The notes beneath the pieces were generated by a model. That model saw nothing but the letters and a program-made list of their open reading frames with translations. It was not told the DNA's origin and searched no databases. A DNA stretch of 64,000 nt from JALHNI01 sp965229305 (GTDB lineage Bacteria > Acidobacteriota > Terriglobia > Bryobacterales > Bryobacteraceae): positions 1 through 64,000 of the forward strand of contig CBDDIZ010000036.1 in assembly GCA_965229305.1 (NCBI GenBank), read 5' to 3'. Shown here piece after piece: positions 32,831 through 40,174 of this stretch. The first letter of the stretch is position 1. Every line of letters starts with the position of its first letter. The translations under genes were made by a program, and so were the position numbers.

Positions 32831-33589
32831 CTATCCGCGCAGCTTCTCGCGCAGTTGGCGTTTCATCTCTTCGGCCTCGGGAGTAAACCAGGCGTCGGCA
32901 TCGATCCAGTTCGAGGCAGGGTCAAAGCGAGCGAGGCCGGCCGCGAGCAAGGACTTCTCCTTGATCGACGCATAGGTTGCGGGAGGCTTCGCCGCCAGCA
33001 ACTCGGCTAGGGCGACCGCTTGAGCGCGCACTTCGCCCTCCGGATGCAGCGCATGGAACAGGCCGGCAGTTAGGCCCTCGGCCGGCCGGATCGGCTCGCC
33101 GGTGAGGAACGCGCGGCGCGCGAGCGGGATGCCGGCCGCTGAGGCGAGCAGGAGGAAAACGCTCATCGGCAGGCGGACGCCGATATTGATCTCGGTGACC
33201 GCGAAGCCATAGGTGGGGCTATCGGCCATCACGCGGAAGTCGGCACACAAGGCGAGCAAGGCGCCGCCGGCGTAGGTATGCCCGCTCAAGGCGGCGACGG
33301 TGGGCTTGGGCATCCACTGCAGATGATCCATCAGCAGAGCGAAGCGATTGAGGAAGGCGGCGGTGCGGGGTGGGTCATAGGCGAAGACCTCGTTGACGTC
33401 GAAGCCAGGCGAGAAGAAGCGGGGCCGGTCGCTCGCCAGCACGACGGCACGCACGTCCGGATCGGCCGCGGCTTGGTCCACGGCGCCGAGCAATTCGCCG
33501 ACCAGTGCGTCGGTGAGCGCGTTGACCTTGCCACTTTGCAGCGTGAGAATTGCCAGCGCCCCGGCGCGATCGTAGCGGATGTGCTCCAT
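32831..33589 (-). CDS. Enoyl-CoA hydratase/isomerase (crotonase family)
   Basis: 252-aa crotonase-fold protein acting on acyl-CoA thioesters. The oxyanion loop is SGHTYAGGALLALCADFRVM (about residues 92-111). The first catalytic Glu is in AVTEINIGV. The second Glu position of hydratases appears replaced, which suggests an isomerase or another crotonase activity. ATG 33589 (MEHIRYDRAG); TATCAT lies 9 nt upstream. It follows immediately before the M28 gene and is divergent from the APH kinase-acyl-CoA dehydrogenase operon, so the three genes plus this one may form one acyl-CoA pathway. Confidence 0.88.
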   Translation of the reverse strand: MEHIRYDRAGALAILTLQSGKVNALTDALVGELLGAVDQAAADPDVRAVVLASDRPRFFSPGFDVNEVFAYDPPRTAAFLNRFALLMDHLQWMPKPTVAALSGHTYAGGALLALCADFRVMADSPTYGFAVTEINIGVRLPMSVFLLLASAAGIPLARRAFLTGEPIRPAEGLTAGLFHALHPEGEVRAQAVALAELLAAKPPATYASIKEKSLLAAGLARFDPASNWIDADAWFTPEAEEMKRQLREKLRG

Positions 33590-33597
33590 CAACGCCC

Positions 33598-33604
33598 TAT
33601 GATA
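33598..33604. promoter_or_regulatory. Symmetric -10 element of a divergent promoter
   Basis: TATGATA gives TATGAT on the plus strand (5/6 to TATAAT, 14 nt before the GTG at 33618) and TATCAT on the minus strand (9 nt before the ATG at 33589). Symmetric -10 sequences are known to start transcription both ways. No -35 is evident for either direction. Confidence 0.45.
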
Positions 33605-33617
33605 CCCTCGACGATTC

Positions 33618-34634
33618 GTGCCTGAAACCATTCGAGTTCGGCCAGGGGAAGAACTACCGGGGCCGGCGCTGGAAGCGTATCTGCGGGAGCACCTGGAAGG
33701 TTTTACCGGGGGTTTGCAGATCGATCAGTTCGCCGGGGGACATTCGAATCTCACTTACCGGCTGGTGACGCCGGGCAGCGAGTATGTGCTGCGGCGGGCG
33801 CCGCTGGGTCCGGTGCCGCCGAAGGCCCATGACATGGCGCGCGAATACCGGGTGCTGCGGGCGCTCTCGCCGGTGTTCCCGAAGGCGCCGCGCGCGCTGC
33901 TTTGCTGCGAGGATGCCGCGGTGATCGGCGCGACCTTCTACGTCATGGAGCGGCGCTTCGGACGCACGTTCCGTCATGCCAGCGAGATCGCGGGCGAGGG
34001 CGCGGCGATGAGTACGGCGATGGTGGACACGCTCACCGAGTTGCACGCCATCGACGTGACGCAGCCGCCGTTTCCGGAGATCGGCAAGCCGGAAGGTTTT
34101 GTCAGGCGCCAGGTGCTCGGCTGGACGGAGCGCTGGGAGCGCGCCAAGCTGGAGCCGCTGCCGGAACTCGATGCGGTGGTGGCCTACCTGAACCAGACCA
34201 TCCCCGAGTCCGGCCCGCCGAGCGTGGTGCACAACGACTACAAGCTCGACAACTTGCTCTTTTCTGCCGATAAGCCGGAGGTGGAAGCGGTACTCGACTG
34301 GGAGATGACCACGATCGGCGATCCGTTGGCTGACCTCGGCATGGCGCTCGCCTACTGGCAGGTGGGCGGCGCGCATGAGGTGCAGGGGCAGTTGCCTTCC
34401 GGTTGGCTGACGCGCGAGGGTTTCATCGAGCGCTACGCCCTGGGCACCGGGCGCGATCTGCGGCACGTCGCCTGGCATGAGACCCTGGGGTTAATGAAGA
34501 TCGCTGTCATTCTGCAGCAGATCTACGTAAGGTACGTGCGGGGGCAAACGCACGATGAACGGTTCGGCCGCTTTGGCGAGTCGGTTCGTCGTCTGGCAGC
34601 GTTGGCGCACCGCCATTTGGAGAAGTCGAATTGA
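33618..34634 (+). CDS. APH-type phosphotransferase (ACAD10/11-like kinase domain)
   Basis: 338-aa aminoglycoside-phosphotransferase-fold kinase. Motifs are the nucleotide loop FAGGHSNLTYRL, the catalytic loop VVHNDYKLDNLLF (about residues 207-219) and the metal Asp in VLDWEMTTIGDPLADL. This subgroup matches the kinase domain fused to acyl-CoA dehydrogenase in human ACAD10/11 and the bacterial stand-alone forms next to FadE genes. GTG start. Stop overlaps the next start (TTGA). With the acyl-CoA dehydrogenase 740 nt downstream, a phosphorylated hydroxyacyl-CoA intermediate is plausible, by analogy. Confidence 0.88.
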   Translation: MPETIRVRPGEELPGPALEAYLREHLEGFTGGLQIDQFAGGHSNLTYRLVTPGSEYVLRRAPLGPVPPKAHDMAREYRVLRALSPVFPKAPRALLCCEDAAVIGATFYVMERRFGRTFRHASEIAGEGAAMSTAMVDTLTELHAIDVTQPPFPEIGKPEGFVRRQVLGWTERWERAKLEPLPELDAVVAYLNQTIPESGPPSVVHNDYKLDNLLFSADKPEVEAVLDWEMTTIGDPLADLGMALAYWQVGGAHEVQGQLPSGWLTREGFIERYALGTGRDLRHVAWHETLGLMKIAVILQQIYVRYVRGQTHDERFGRFGESVRRLAALAHRHLEKSN

Positions 34635-35350
34635 GTTGGCTCTATCTGGTGCGTCACGCCCAGGCCGGAACCCGGCTGGACTACGACACGCTGAGTGAAA
34701 CCGGAGTGGATCAAGCCCGCCGCCTGGGTAAGCATCTGCACACGCAGAAGCTGGAACTGACGCGCGTGATTGCCGGAGGACTGAAGCGCCAGCAGGAGAC
34801 CGCGCGCATTGTGGAGACGATGTTCCGCGCGGCCGGCTTGGCCATGCCGTCGATCGAGATCGACCCGGAGTGGAGCGAGTTCGACCTGGACGCCGTGTAC
34901 CGCGAGGTCGCCCCGCTGCTGGCCGAAGAGGACGAAGAGTTCCGCGAGCATCATGCGCAGATGGAACTGGTGATGGCCGATGCGTCGCACCCGGTGCATC
35001 GCAAATGGACGCCGGGGGACATCGCGATCATCAAGTGCTGGATGGACGGCCGTTATCCGGTGAAGTCCACGGAAACGTGGATCGAATTTCAAGGCCGCAT
35101 CGGCGGCGCTTTTGACCGGCTGGTGAACCAGGCCGGACGCGGAAACGTGATGGTATTCACCTCCGCCACGCCGGTGGGCATCGCCATGTCGCGCGTACTG
35201 GGGCTGGAACCGCGCGGCGCCATGCGCCTGGCCGGATCGCTGATGAACACGTCCATCTCGACCGTCCGGCATCGCCCGGGCGACCTGTCGATGTTCAACT
35301 TCAACAGCGTCGGCCATCTGCCCGATCCGCGGCTGCACACGTTCCGCTAA
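34631..35350 (+). CDS. Histidine phosphatase superfamily protein
   Basis: 239-aa branch-1 histidine phosphatase (phosphoglycerate mutase-like). The catalytic His is in YLVRHAQAG (residues 5-13), and the Arg loop is GGLKRQQETARI. The second His appears as VMVFTSATPVG rather than the usual SHG(G), so that site is altered. The TTG start overlaps the kinase stop (TTGA) with GGAGAAG before it. Wedged between an APH kinase and an acyl-CoA dehydrogenase, it may act on the kinase product or remove dead-end phosphates; this is inference. Confidence 0.85.
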   Translation: MSWLYLVRHAQAGTRLDYDTLSETGVDQARRLGKHLHTQKLELTRVIAGGLKRQQETARIVETMFRAAGLAMPSIEIDPEWSEFDLDAVYREVAPLLAEEDEEFREHHAQMELVMADASHPVHRKWTPGDIAIIKCWMDGRYPVKSTETWIEFQGRIGGAFDRLVNQAGRGNVMVFTSATPVGIAMSRVLGLEPRGAMRLAGSLMNTSISTVRHRPGDLSMFNFNSVGHLPDPRLHTFR

Positions 35351-35371
35351 CGATCTGCGACGATTGATCTC

Positions 35372-36595
35372 ATGCATTTCGCCTTCTCTCCCAAGGTGGA
35401 GGAACTCCGTTCCCGTCTGACGCAGTTCATGGAGGAGCACGTTTATCCGAACGAGCCGCTCTACTGGGACCAGGTGAATACGGGCGACCGCTGGAAGACG
35501 GTGCCGATCATCGAGGCGCTGAAGCCCAAGGCGCGCGCGGCGGGGCTGTGGAATCTGTTCCTGCCGCAGAGCAGCCATGGGGCAGGGTTGACCAACACCG
35601 AGTATGCGCCGCTGTGCGAAATCATGGGCCGCTCGGCCATGGGGCCGGAGGTATTCAACTGCTCGGCGCCCGATACGGGCAACATGGAAGTGCTCGAACG
35701 CTACGGTACCGAAGAGCACAAGCAACGCTGGCTGCGGCCGTTGCTCGAGGGCGAGATTCGTTCGTGCTTTTCGATGACCGAGCCGGACGTCGCCAGTTCG
35801 GACGCCACCAACATCCGCTTGAACATTCTGCGCGATGGCGACCACTACATCGTCGACGGCCGGAAGTGGTGGAGTTCAGGCGCCGGCGACCCGCGCTGCA
35901 AGATCGCTATTGTAATGGGCAAGACAGATCCGACGGCCGAGCGGCACCGGCAACAGAGCATGATCCTGGTGCCGCTCGATACGCCGGGCGTGAAGATCGA
36001 GCGGATGCTGCACGTGTTCGGCTACGACCATGCGCCGCATGGCCACGCGCAGATTCACTATGACCGGGTCCGCGTGCCGGCGGAGAACCTGCTGCTCGGC
36101 GAAGGGCGCGGCTTCGAGATCGCGCAAGGGCGCCTGGGGCCGGGGCGCATTCATCACTGCATGCGGGCGATCGGTGTGGCGGAACGCGCGCTCGAGACGA
36201 TGTGCCGACGCGTGGAGAGCCGCGTGGCGTTCGGCAAGAAGCTCGCGGAGCAAGGCACGATACTGGCTGACATCGCCAACTCCCGCATGGAGATCGAACA
36301 GGCGCGGCTGCTGACGCTGAAGGCCGCCTACATGATGGACACGGTGGGCAACAAGGCGGCGCGCGCGGAGATCGCGATGATCAAGGTGGTGGCGCCGCGG
36401 GTCTGCCTGGCGGTGTTGGACCGGGCGATCCAGGCGCATGGCGCACTCGGCGTGTCGCAAGATGCTGAACTCGCCTGGCAGTGGGCCAACGCCCGCACGC
36501 TGCGCATCGTGGACGGACCGGACGAGGTGCATCGCGAAGCCGTCGCCAAGTTCGAGTTGCGCAAGCACCCGGCGGAAACCGCTTCGAAGGACTGA
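35372..36595 (+). CDS. Acyl-CoA dehydrogenase (ACAD11-like)
   Basis: 407-aa flavoenzyme with the three-domain ACAD fold. It shows SCFSMTEPDVASSDATN (FAD/substrate loop, about residues 132-148), GRKWWSSGAGDPRCK, VPAENLLLGEGRGFEIAQGRLGPGRIHHCMRAIG and IQAHGALGVSQD near the C terminus. It oxidises acyl-CoA at the alpha-beta position, or in the ACAD11 type eliminates a 4-phosphate. Third gene of the kinase-phosphatase-dehydrogenase operon. The electron acceptor is presumably ETF. Confidence 0.92.
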   Translation: MHFAFSPKVEELRSRLTQFMEEHVYPNEPLYWDQVNTGDRWKTVPIIEALKPKARAAGLWNLFLPQSSHGAGLTNTEYAPLCEIMGRSAMGPEVFNCSAPDTGNMEVLERYGTEEHKQRWLRPLLEGEIRSCFSMTEPDVASSDATNIRLNILRDGDHYIVDGRKWWSSGAGDPRCKIAIVMGKTDPTAERHRQQSMILVPLDTPGVKIERMLHVFGYDHAPHGHAQIHYDRVRVPAENLLLGEGRGFEIAQGRLGPGRIHHCMRAIGVAERALETMCRRVESRVAFGKKLAEQGTILADIANSRMEIEQARLLTLKAAYMMDTVGNKAARAEIAMIKVVAPRVCLAVLDRAIQAHGALGVSQDAELAWQWANARTLRIVDGPDEVHREAVAKFELRKHPAETASKD

Positions 36596-36613
36596 GCGGT
36601 TCCCGCCAACAAC

Positions 36614-38110
36614 TTAGGCGTGTAAGGTTTCGCGCTCGCCGAGCGTCGAGGACGTCGCTGGCACGCCGGTGTAGCGCAGCACCAGCAGCGTCCGATCATC
36701 TTCCAGCGCGGTGCCGCCGGTGAAGCCGGCCGCGGCTTGCAGAAGGCGGTTGCGCACTTCGGCAGGATCGAGGTGACGATACTTCTGCACGAGTGCTTCC
36801 ACGCGCTCTTCGCCGAACTGCTCGCCGAGCGCGTTGGCCGCTTCCACCAGGCCATCGGAGTAGACAACGATCAGGTCGCCGACCTCAAGTTCCACACGAC
36901 CGACTTCATACTGGGCGCCGCGCAGTAAGCCCAGCACCGGCCCGCCTTCATCCAGCCGAATCGTCACGGGACGGTTGGCGCGAACCAGCAGTGGTGCGAG
37001 ATGCCCGGCGTTGATGTAGCGCAGAGTGCCGGCTTCGCAGTAGCCCCAGAAGAGACTCGCGAAGCGCTCGGAGGAGGCGCGTTCGCCAAGCAGCGTGTTC
37101 AACTGTTCGGTGGCTTGGCGATGCTGGCGAGCGCTTTCGGTCCACGCGCTCGAGCGGACGGCGCCGTGGATGACGCCGGTGAGCAATGCGGCGGGGAGGC
37201 CTTTGCCCGCCACGTCGCCGAGGACGAAGGCGGCCCCGGCGCCCTGCTGGCCGGCCACGGGGAAGACGTCGTAGAAGTCACCGCCCAAGTGCGCGGCGGG
37301 CACGTAGTCGGCGGCGAGTTGGAAGGTAGCGGAAGCGTCCTGAGGGGTGGGCAGCAGGTCCTGCTGAACCCGGCGCGCGAGTTCGACCTGCTGCTCCAGC
37401 CGCTGACCGGCGAGATAAGAGCGGAAGCGCGCGCGGATCAGCAGCAGCACGCCGAGTAGCACGAGCGCTCCGGTGCAGTTGATCAGGAGGTTGCGGCGCA
37501 AGGGCCAGAGGCGGGCATCGGCCGCATCGAGTGGGGCGCCAATCTCCATGACGGCGAGGGGCCGGGGACCGGGGTTCACCTGAAAGGCAGCAGGCTGGTA
37601 GGAGGCGGGCTGGATGCGCGGTTCGTTCGTGGCTCGGCGGACATCGGGCAGGCGGAGGACGAAGGCTTCAACGACCATGGCGCCCTGCGGAGTCTGACGC
37701 GTGGTGAAGGTCGCCTGGCGGGCGCGCATCTGGGCCCGGATCTTCGCGGCGCTGAAAGAGCGAGAGACCCGCAGGCCGGTGCGGGCGAGCACTTCATCGT
37801 CCGTGTTGCGCAGTTCGATCCAGGCGAGGCGGCCGCCGGCGCGCGTTTGCGCCTGCTGCAGCAGTTGCGGCAATTGGGTGAAGTTGCTCGAGGTCTGGAG
37901 GTCGGCGTCGAGCTTGGCGACCTGGTCGGCAATGTCGCGCCGCAGTTGGTCGACCTGGATGCGCTGGGAGACGAGGAAGTAGTTGCTCACCGAGTTGGCC
38001 AGGATGCCCACCGCAAGCAGAACTCCCAGGCCGATGCCGAGCGGAAACCAGGCTTCCGGGCTGCGGCGGGAGTGTACAAGATGGGTGGGGAGAGAGAAAG
38101 GTTTACGCAT
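36614..38110 (-). CDS. Membrane-bound PP2C-type serine phosphatase (SpoIIE/RsbU family)
   Basis: 498-aa signalling protein from ATG 38110 (a TTG at 38191 would add 27 residues). TM1 is at residues 22-40, an extracellular sensor region covers 45-215, and TM2 is about 215-235. A short coiled-coil linker leads to the PP2C_SIG domain from about residue 245. Metal-binding Asp motifs are GGDFYDVFPV and DVAGKGLPAALLT; YSDGLVEAAN is near the end. The family dephosphorylates anti-sigma-factor antagonists. No partner STAS or RsbW protein is adjacent. Divergent from the OmpR-type regulator at 38224. Confidence 0.87.
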   Translation of the reverse strand: MRKPFSLPTHLVHSRRSPEAWFPLGIGLGVLLAVGILANSVSNYFLVSQRIQVDQLRRDIADQVAKLDADLQTSSNFTQLPQLLQQAQTRAGGRLAWIELRNTDDEVLARTGLRVSRSFSAAKIRAQMRARQATFTTRQTPQGAMVVEAFVLRLPDVRRATNEPRIQPASYQPAAFQVNPGPRPLAVMEIGAPLDAADARLWPLRRNLLINCTGALVLLGVLLLIRARFRSYLAGQRLEQQVELARRVQQDLLPTPQDASATFQLAADYVPAAHLGGDFYDVFPVAGQQGAGAAFVLGDVAGKGLPAALLTGVIHGAVRSSAWTESARQHRQATEQLNTLLGERASSERFASLFWGYCEAGTLRYINAGHLAPLLVRANRPVTIRLDEGGPVLGLLRGAQYEVGRVELEVGDLIVVYSDGLVEAANALGEQFGEERVEALVQKYRHLDPAEVRNRLLQAAAGFTGGTALEDDRTLLVLRYTGVPATSSTLGERETLHA

Positions 38111-38173
38111 CACGGGTTCCGTTGACCATTGGACGACCGCTGGGGGGCGGAAGGTTGTCGGAGGAGGCCCAGG

Positions 38174-38210
38174 CTTAACCTTCTTAATCAAGAGTTGTCG
38201 CGGGCTTAAC
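38174..38210 (+). promoter_or_regulatory. CTTAAC repeats between SpoIIE-like and regulator genes
   Basis: CTTAACC (38174), CTTAATC (38183) and CTTAAC (38205) repeat on the plus strand. The first pair has the same 9-bp spacing as the CTTAACG/CTTTACC pair upstream of the histidine kinase at 42 kb. Possibly a weaker site of the same regulator. Confidence 0.3.
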
Positions 38211-38223
38211 GCGCGGGTGATAA

Positions 38224-38943
38224 ATGGCGCGCGTCCATAGAGTTGTGGACGATCTATTCAAAGGGCGAATCCTGTTGGCGGAGGATGACGCGCAGTTGGC
38301 TTCGGTGCTGACGGACCTGCTGGTGACCGAAGGGTTCTGGCTCGCGAGAGTGGGTGATGGGGTGGAAGCGGCGAAGCTGGCGGCCGAGGGCGGCTTCGAC
38401 CTGGTGCTACTCGATCTGGGCCTGCCGGGGCAGAACGGCATCGAAGTCTGCCGGCAGTTGCGCGCCCGCGGGGTGACGGTGCCCATTCTGGTGCTGACGG
38501 CGTGGAGCAGCATGCAACACAAGGTGGCTTCGCTGCAGGTGGGCGCCGACGACTACCTGACGAAGCCCTTCGAGCCGGTGGAACTGCTGGCCCGCATCCA
38601 GGCGCTGATGCGCCGGTCGCGCTGGGTGTCCATCAGTTCGTCGTGCCATCTGGGGCCGATCGAAGTGGACCTGCTGCGGGCGCGGGTGACGAAGAACCGG
38701 CAGCCGATCGAGTTGACCACGAAGGAGCTGCTGTTGCTGCAATACCTGTTCGCGCGGCGAGGCTGCGCGATCTCCCGCAGTGAACTGCTGGAGGAGGTTT
38801 GGGGCTATCGCTCGGCCAGCACCCGCACCGTCGATGTGCACATCGCCACTTTGCGGCGGAAGCTGGAAGACGACCCGAGCGTCCCCAGCTACATCGTAAC
38901 GGTGCCGCGGGCGGGCTACATGTTGCGGGCGGAAAGCCGGTAA
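38224..38943 (+). CDS. OmpR-family response regulator
   Basis: 239-aa response regulator. The receiver domain (about residues 14-130) has the acidic pair EDD, phospho-Asp in LVLLDLGLPG (about residue 61), Thr in VLTAW and Lys in LTKPFEP. The winged-helix DNA-binding domain (about 140-237) ends IVTVPRAGYMLRAE. No histidine kinase lies directly beside it, so it may be an orphan or share the kinase at 40-42 kb. Start ATG 38224 or GTG 38245. Its stop lies inside the CTTTACC inverted repeat that precedes the Spy-like gene. Confidence 0.93.
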   Translation: MARVHRVVDDLFKGRILLAEDDAQLASVLTDLLVTEGFWLARVGDGVEAAKLAAEGGFDLVLLDLGLPGQNGIEVCRQLRARGVTVPILVLTAWSSMQHKVASLQVGADDYLTKPFEPVELLARIQALMRRSRWVSISSSCHLGPIEVDLLRARVTKNRQPIELTTKELLLLQYLFARRGCAISRSELLEEVWGYRSASTRTVDVHIATLRRKLEDDPSVPSYIVTVPRAGYMLRAESR

Positions 38944-38994
38944 AGGATTCTTTACCAACGACTTCGCAACGGGACAGCGTGGGCCGCGTTTATT
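38939..38994 (+). promoter_or_regulatory. Spy-like gene promoter with CTTTACC box
   Basis: GGTAAAG (38939-38945) and CTTTACC (38950-38956) form an inverted repeat around GATT. CTTTACCAACG is followed 12 bp on by CTTCGCAACG. A -10-like TTTATT (38989-38994) starts exactly 32 nt after CTTTACC, the same distance as at the histidine kinase promoter. An AGGAGG ribosome site follows at 39000-39005. Confidence 0.55.
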
Positions 38995-39015
38995 GCACCA
39001 GGAGGTTCACCACGC

Positions 39016-39432
39016 ATGATGAACAGACGAATCATTCCGGCCGCGCTGATGTTGATCGCGGCTTTACCGATGGCCGCCCAGGGCCCGCGAGGCCGCGGGA
39101 ATTCTTTGGACTTTTTGGCCGGCTACCTGAGCTTGACCGACGCGCAGAAGACGCAGGCGAAGACCATCTTCGACGCGGCGGAGACGGCGTCCGAAACGGC
39201 GCGCGGCACGTTGACGGCGGCGCGCACGGCGCTGAACACGGCGGTGAAGGCGAACGCCTCCGACGCTGAGCTCGATCGCCTGTCGGCGGCGATCGGGGTG
39301 ATCGACGGTCAACTGACGGCGATCCAGGCGAAGGCTTCGGCGAAGTTCTACGCGCTGCTCACGGCCGAGCAGAAGACGAAATACGACGCGCTGCAGACGA
39401 GCCGGGGAGCGCCCGGCGGGAACAGGCCTTAG
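39016..39432 (+). CDS. Periplasmic Spy/CpxP-like LTXXQ protein
   Basis: 138-aa exported protein: signal peptide (MNRRIIPAALMLIAALPMAAQ), then an all-helical domain with two LTXXQ motifs, LTDAQK (about residue 40) and LTAEQK (about residue 116). Spy/CpxP proteins are periplasmic chaperones or sensors induced by envelope stress through two-component systems. The best ribosome site of the region (AGGAGG) suggests high expression. Flanked by two OmpR regulators and a histidine kinase, and preceded by the CTTTACC box, it is probably a target, and perhaps a feedback partner, of that system. Confidence 0.82.
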   Translation: MMNRRIIPAALMLIAALPMAAQGPRGRGNSLDFLAGYLSLTDAQKTQAKTIFDAAETASETARGTLTAARTALNTAVKANASDAELDRLSAAIGVIDGQLTAIQAKASAKFYALLTAEQKTKYDALQTSRGAPGGNRP

Positions 39433-39490
39433 GTATCTGGCCTTAGGTATCTGGCCTTAGGGATCTGGCCTTAGAGATCTGGCCTTAGTC
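39425..39490. repeat. 14-bp tandem repeat filling a convergent gap
   Basis: GGCCTTAGGTATCT is repeated at 39425, 39439, 39453 and 39467, with one or two changes in the last two copies, and a fifth partial copy starts at 39481. The first copy contains the Spy-like stop (TAG 39430-39432), and the last contains the stop of the convergent regulator (39485-39487). The array thus spans both gene ends. Confidence 0.85.
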
Positions 39491-40174
39491 GGCCAGAAAG
39501 CGATAGCCTTTGCCGCGAATCGTGTGGATGTGCCGGGGATTCTGGGGATTCTCCTCCAGCTTTTGGCGCAGCCAGGCGACGTGCACATCCACGGTTCGCG
39601 ACGAAACGTCGGTCTGATATTCCCAAACGTTCTTGAGCAGTTCTTCGCGCGGCACCACGCGCCCCCGCTGATCGACGAGATAGCGGAGCAGGCGCAATTC
39701 CTTGCTCGCCAGAGCGACGGAGGTGCCGGCGCGCGTCACTTCCCCGGTTTCAAAATCCACCGAGACTTCGCCAAAGACGAACGAGTGAACGGGGATGCGA
39801 TGATCCTTCTTCACGCGCCGCAAGAGCGCTTCCACGCGCGCTAAGAGTTCAGTGGGGTCAAAGGGCTTGGCGAGATAGTCGTCGGCGCCGAGCTTGAGGC
39901 CCACCACCCGATCGACCACCTGGGTCTTGGCGGTGAGCATCAGGATGCCGGTATCGATGCCGCGCTGACGCAGTTCACGGCAGACGTCGAAGCCGTTCTT
40001 CCGCGGCAGCATGACGTCGAGGATGATGAGGTCGAAGTCTTCGGACGAACCGCGCGCGAGACCGGCTTCCCCATCCTGTTCGGTGATGACGTCATGACCG
40101 TCAGTGGCGAGCAGGTCCGACACGGTGAGCACCAGACCCGGGTTGTCTTCAACCAGCAGTATGCGCGAACTCAT
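39485..40174 (-). CDS. OmpR-family response regulator (partner of adjacent kinase)
   Basis: 229-aa regulator. The receiver has EDN, phospho-Asp in LIILDVMLPRKNG (about residue 51), Thr in MLTAKT and Lys in LAKPFDP. The winged helix ends HTIRGKGYRFLAD. ATG 40174 lies 26 bp inside the histidine kinase gene, so the pair is translationally coupled; the longer in-frame start is not needed. Likely binds the CTTTACC boxes before its own operon and the Spy-like and CotH-like genes, by inference. Confidence 0.94.
   Translation of the reverse strand: MSSRILLVEDNPGLVLTVSDLLATDGHDVITEQDGEAGLARGSSEDFDLIILDVMLPRKNGFDVCRELRQRGIDTGILMLTAKTQVVDRVVGLKLGADDYLAKPFDPTELLARVEALLRRVKKDHRIPVHSFVFGEVSVDFETGEVTRAGTSVALASKELRLLRYLVDQRGRVVPREELLKNVWEYQTDVSSRTVDVHVAWLRQKLEENPQNPRHIHTIRGKGYRFLAD

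Noticed and set aside
39425..39490. CRISPR-like array
   Set aside because: The 14-bp units are contiguous with no spacers and no cas genes are near; it is a simple tandem repeat.
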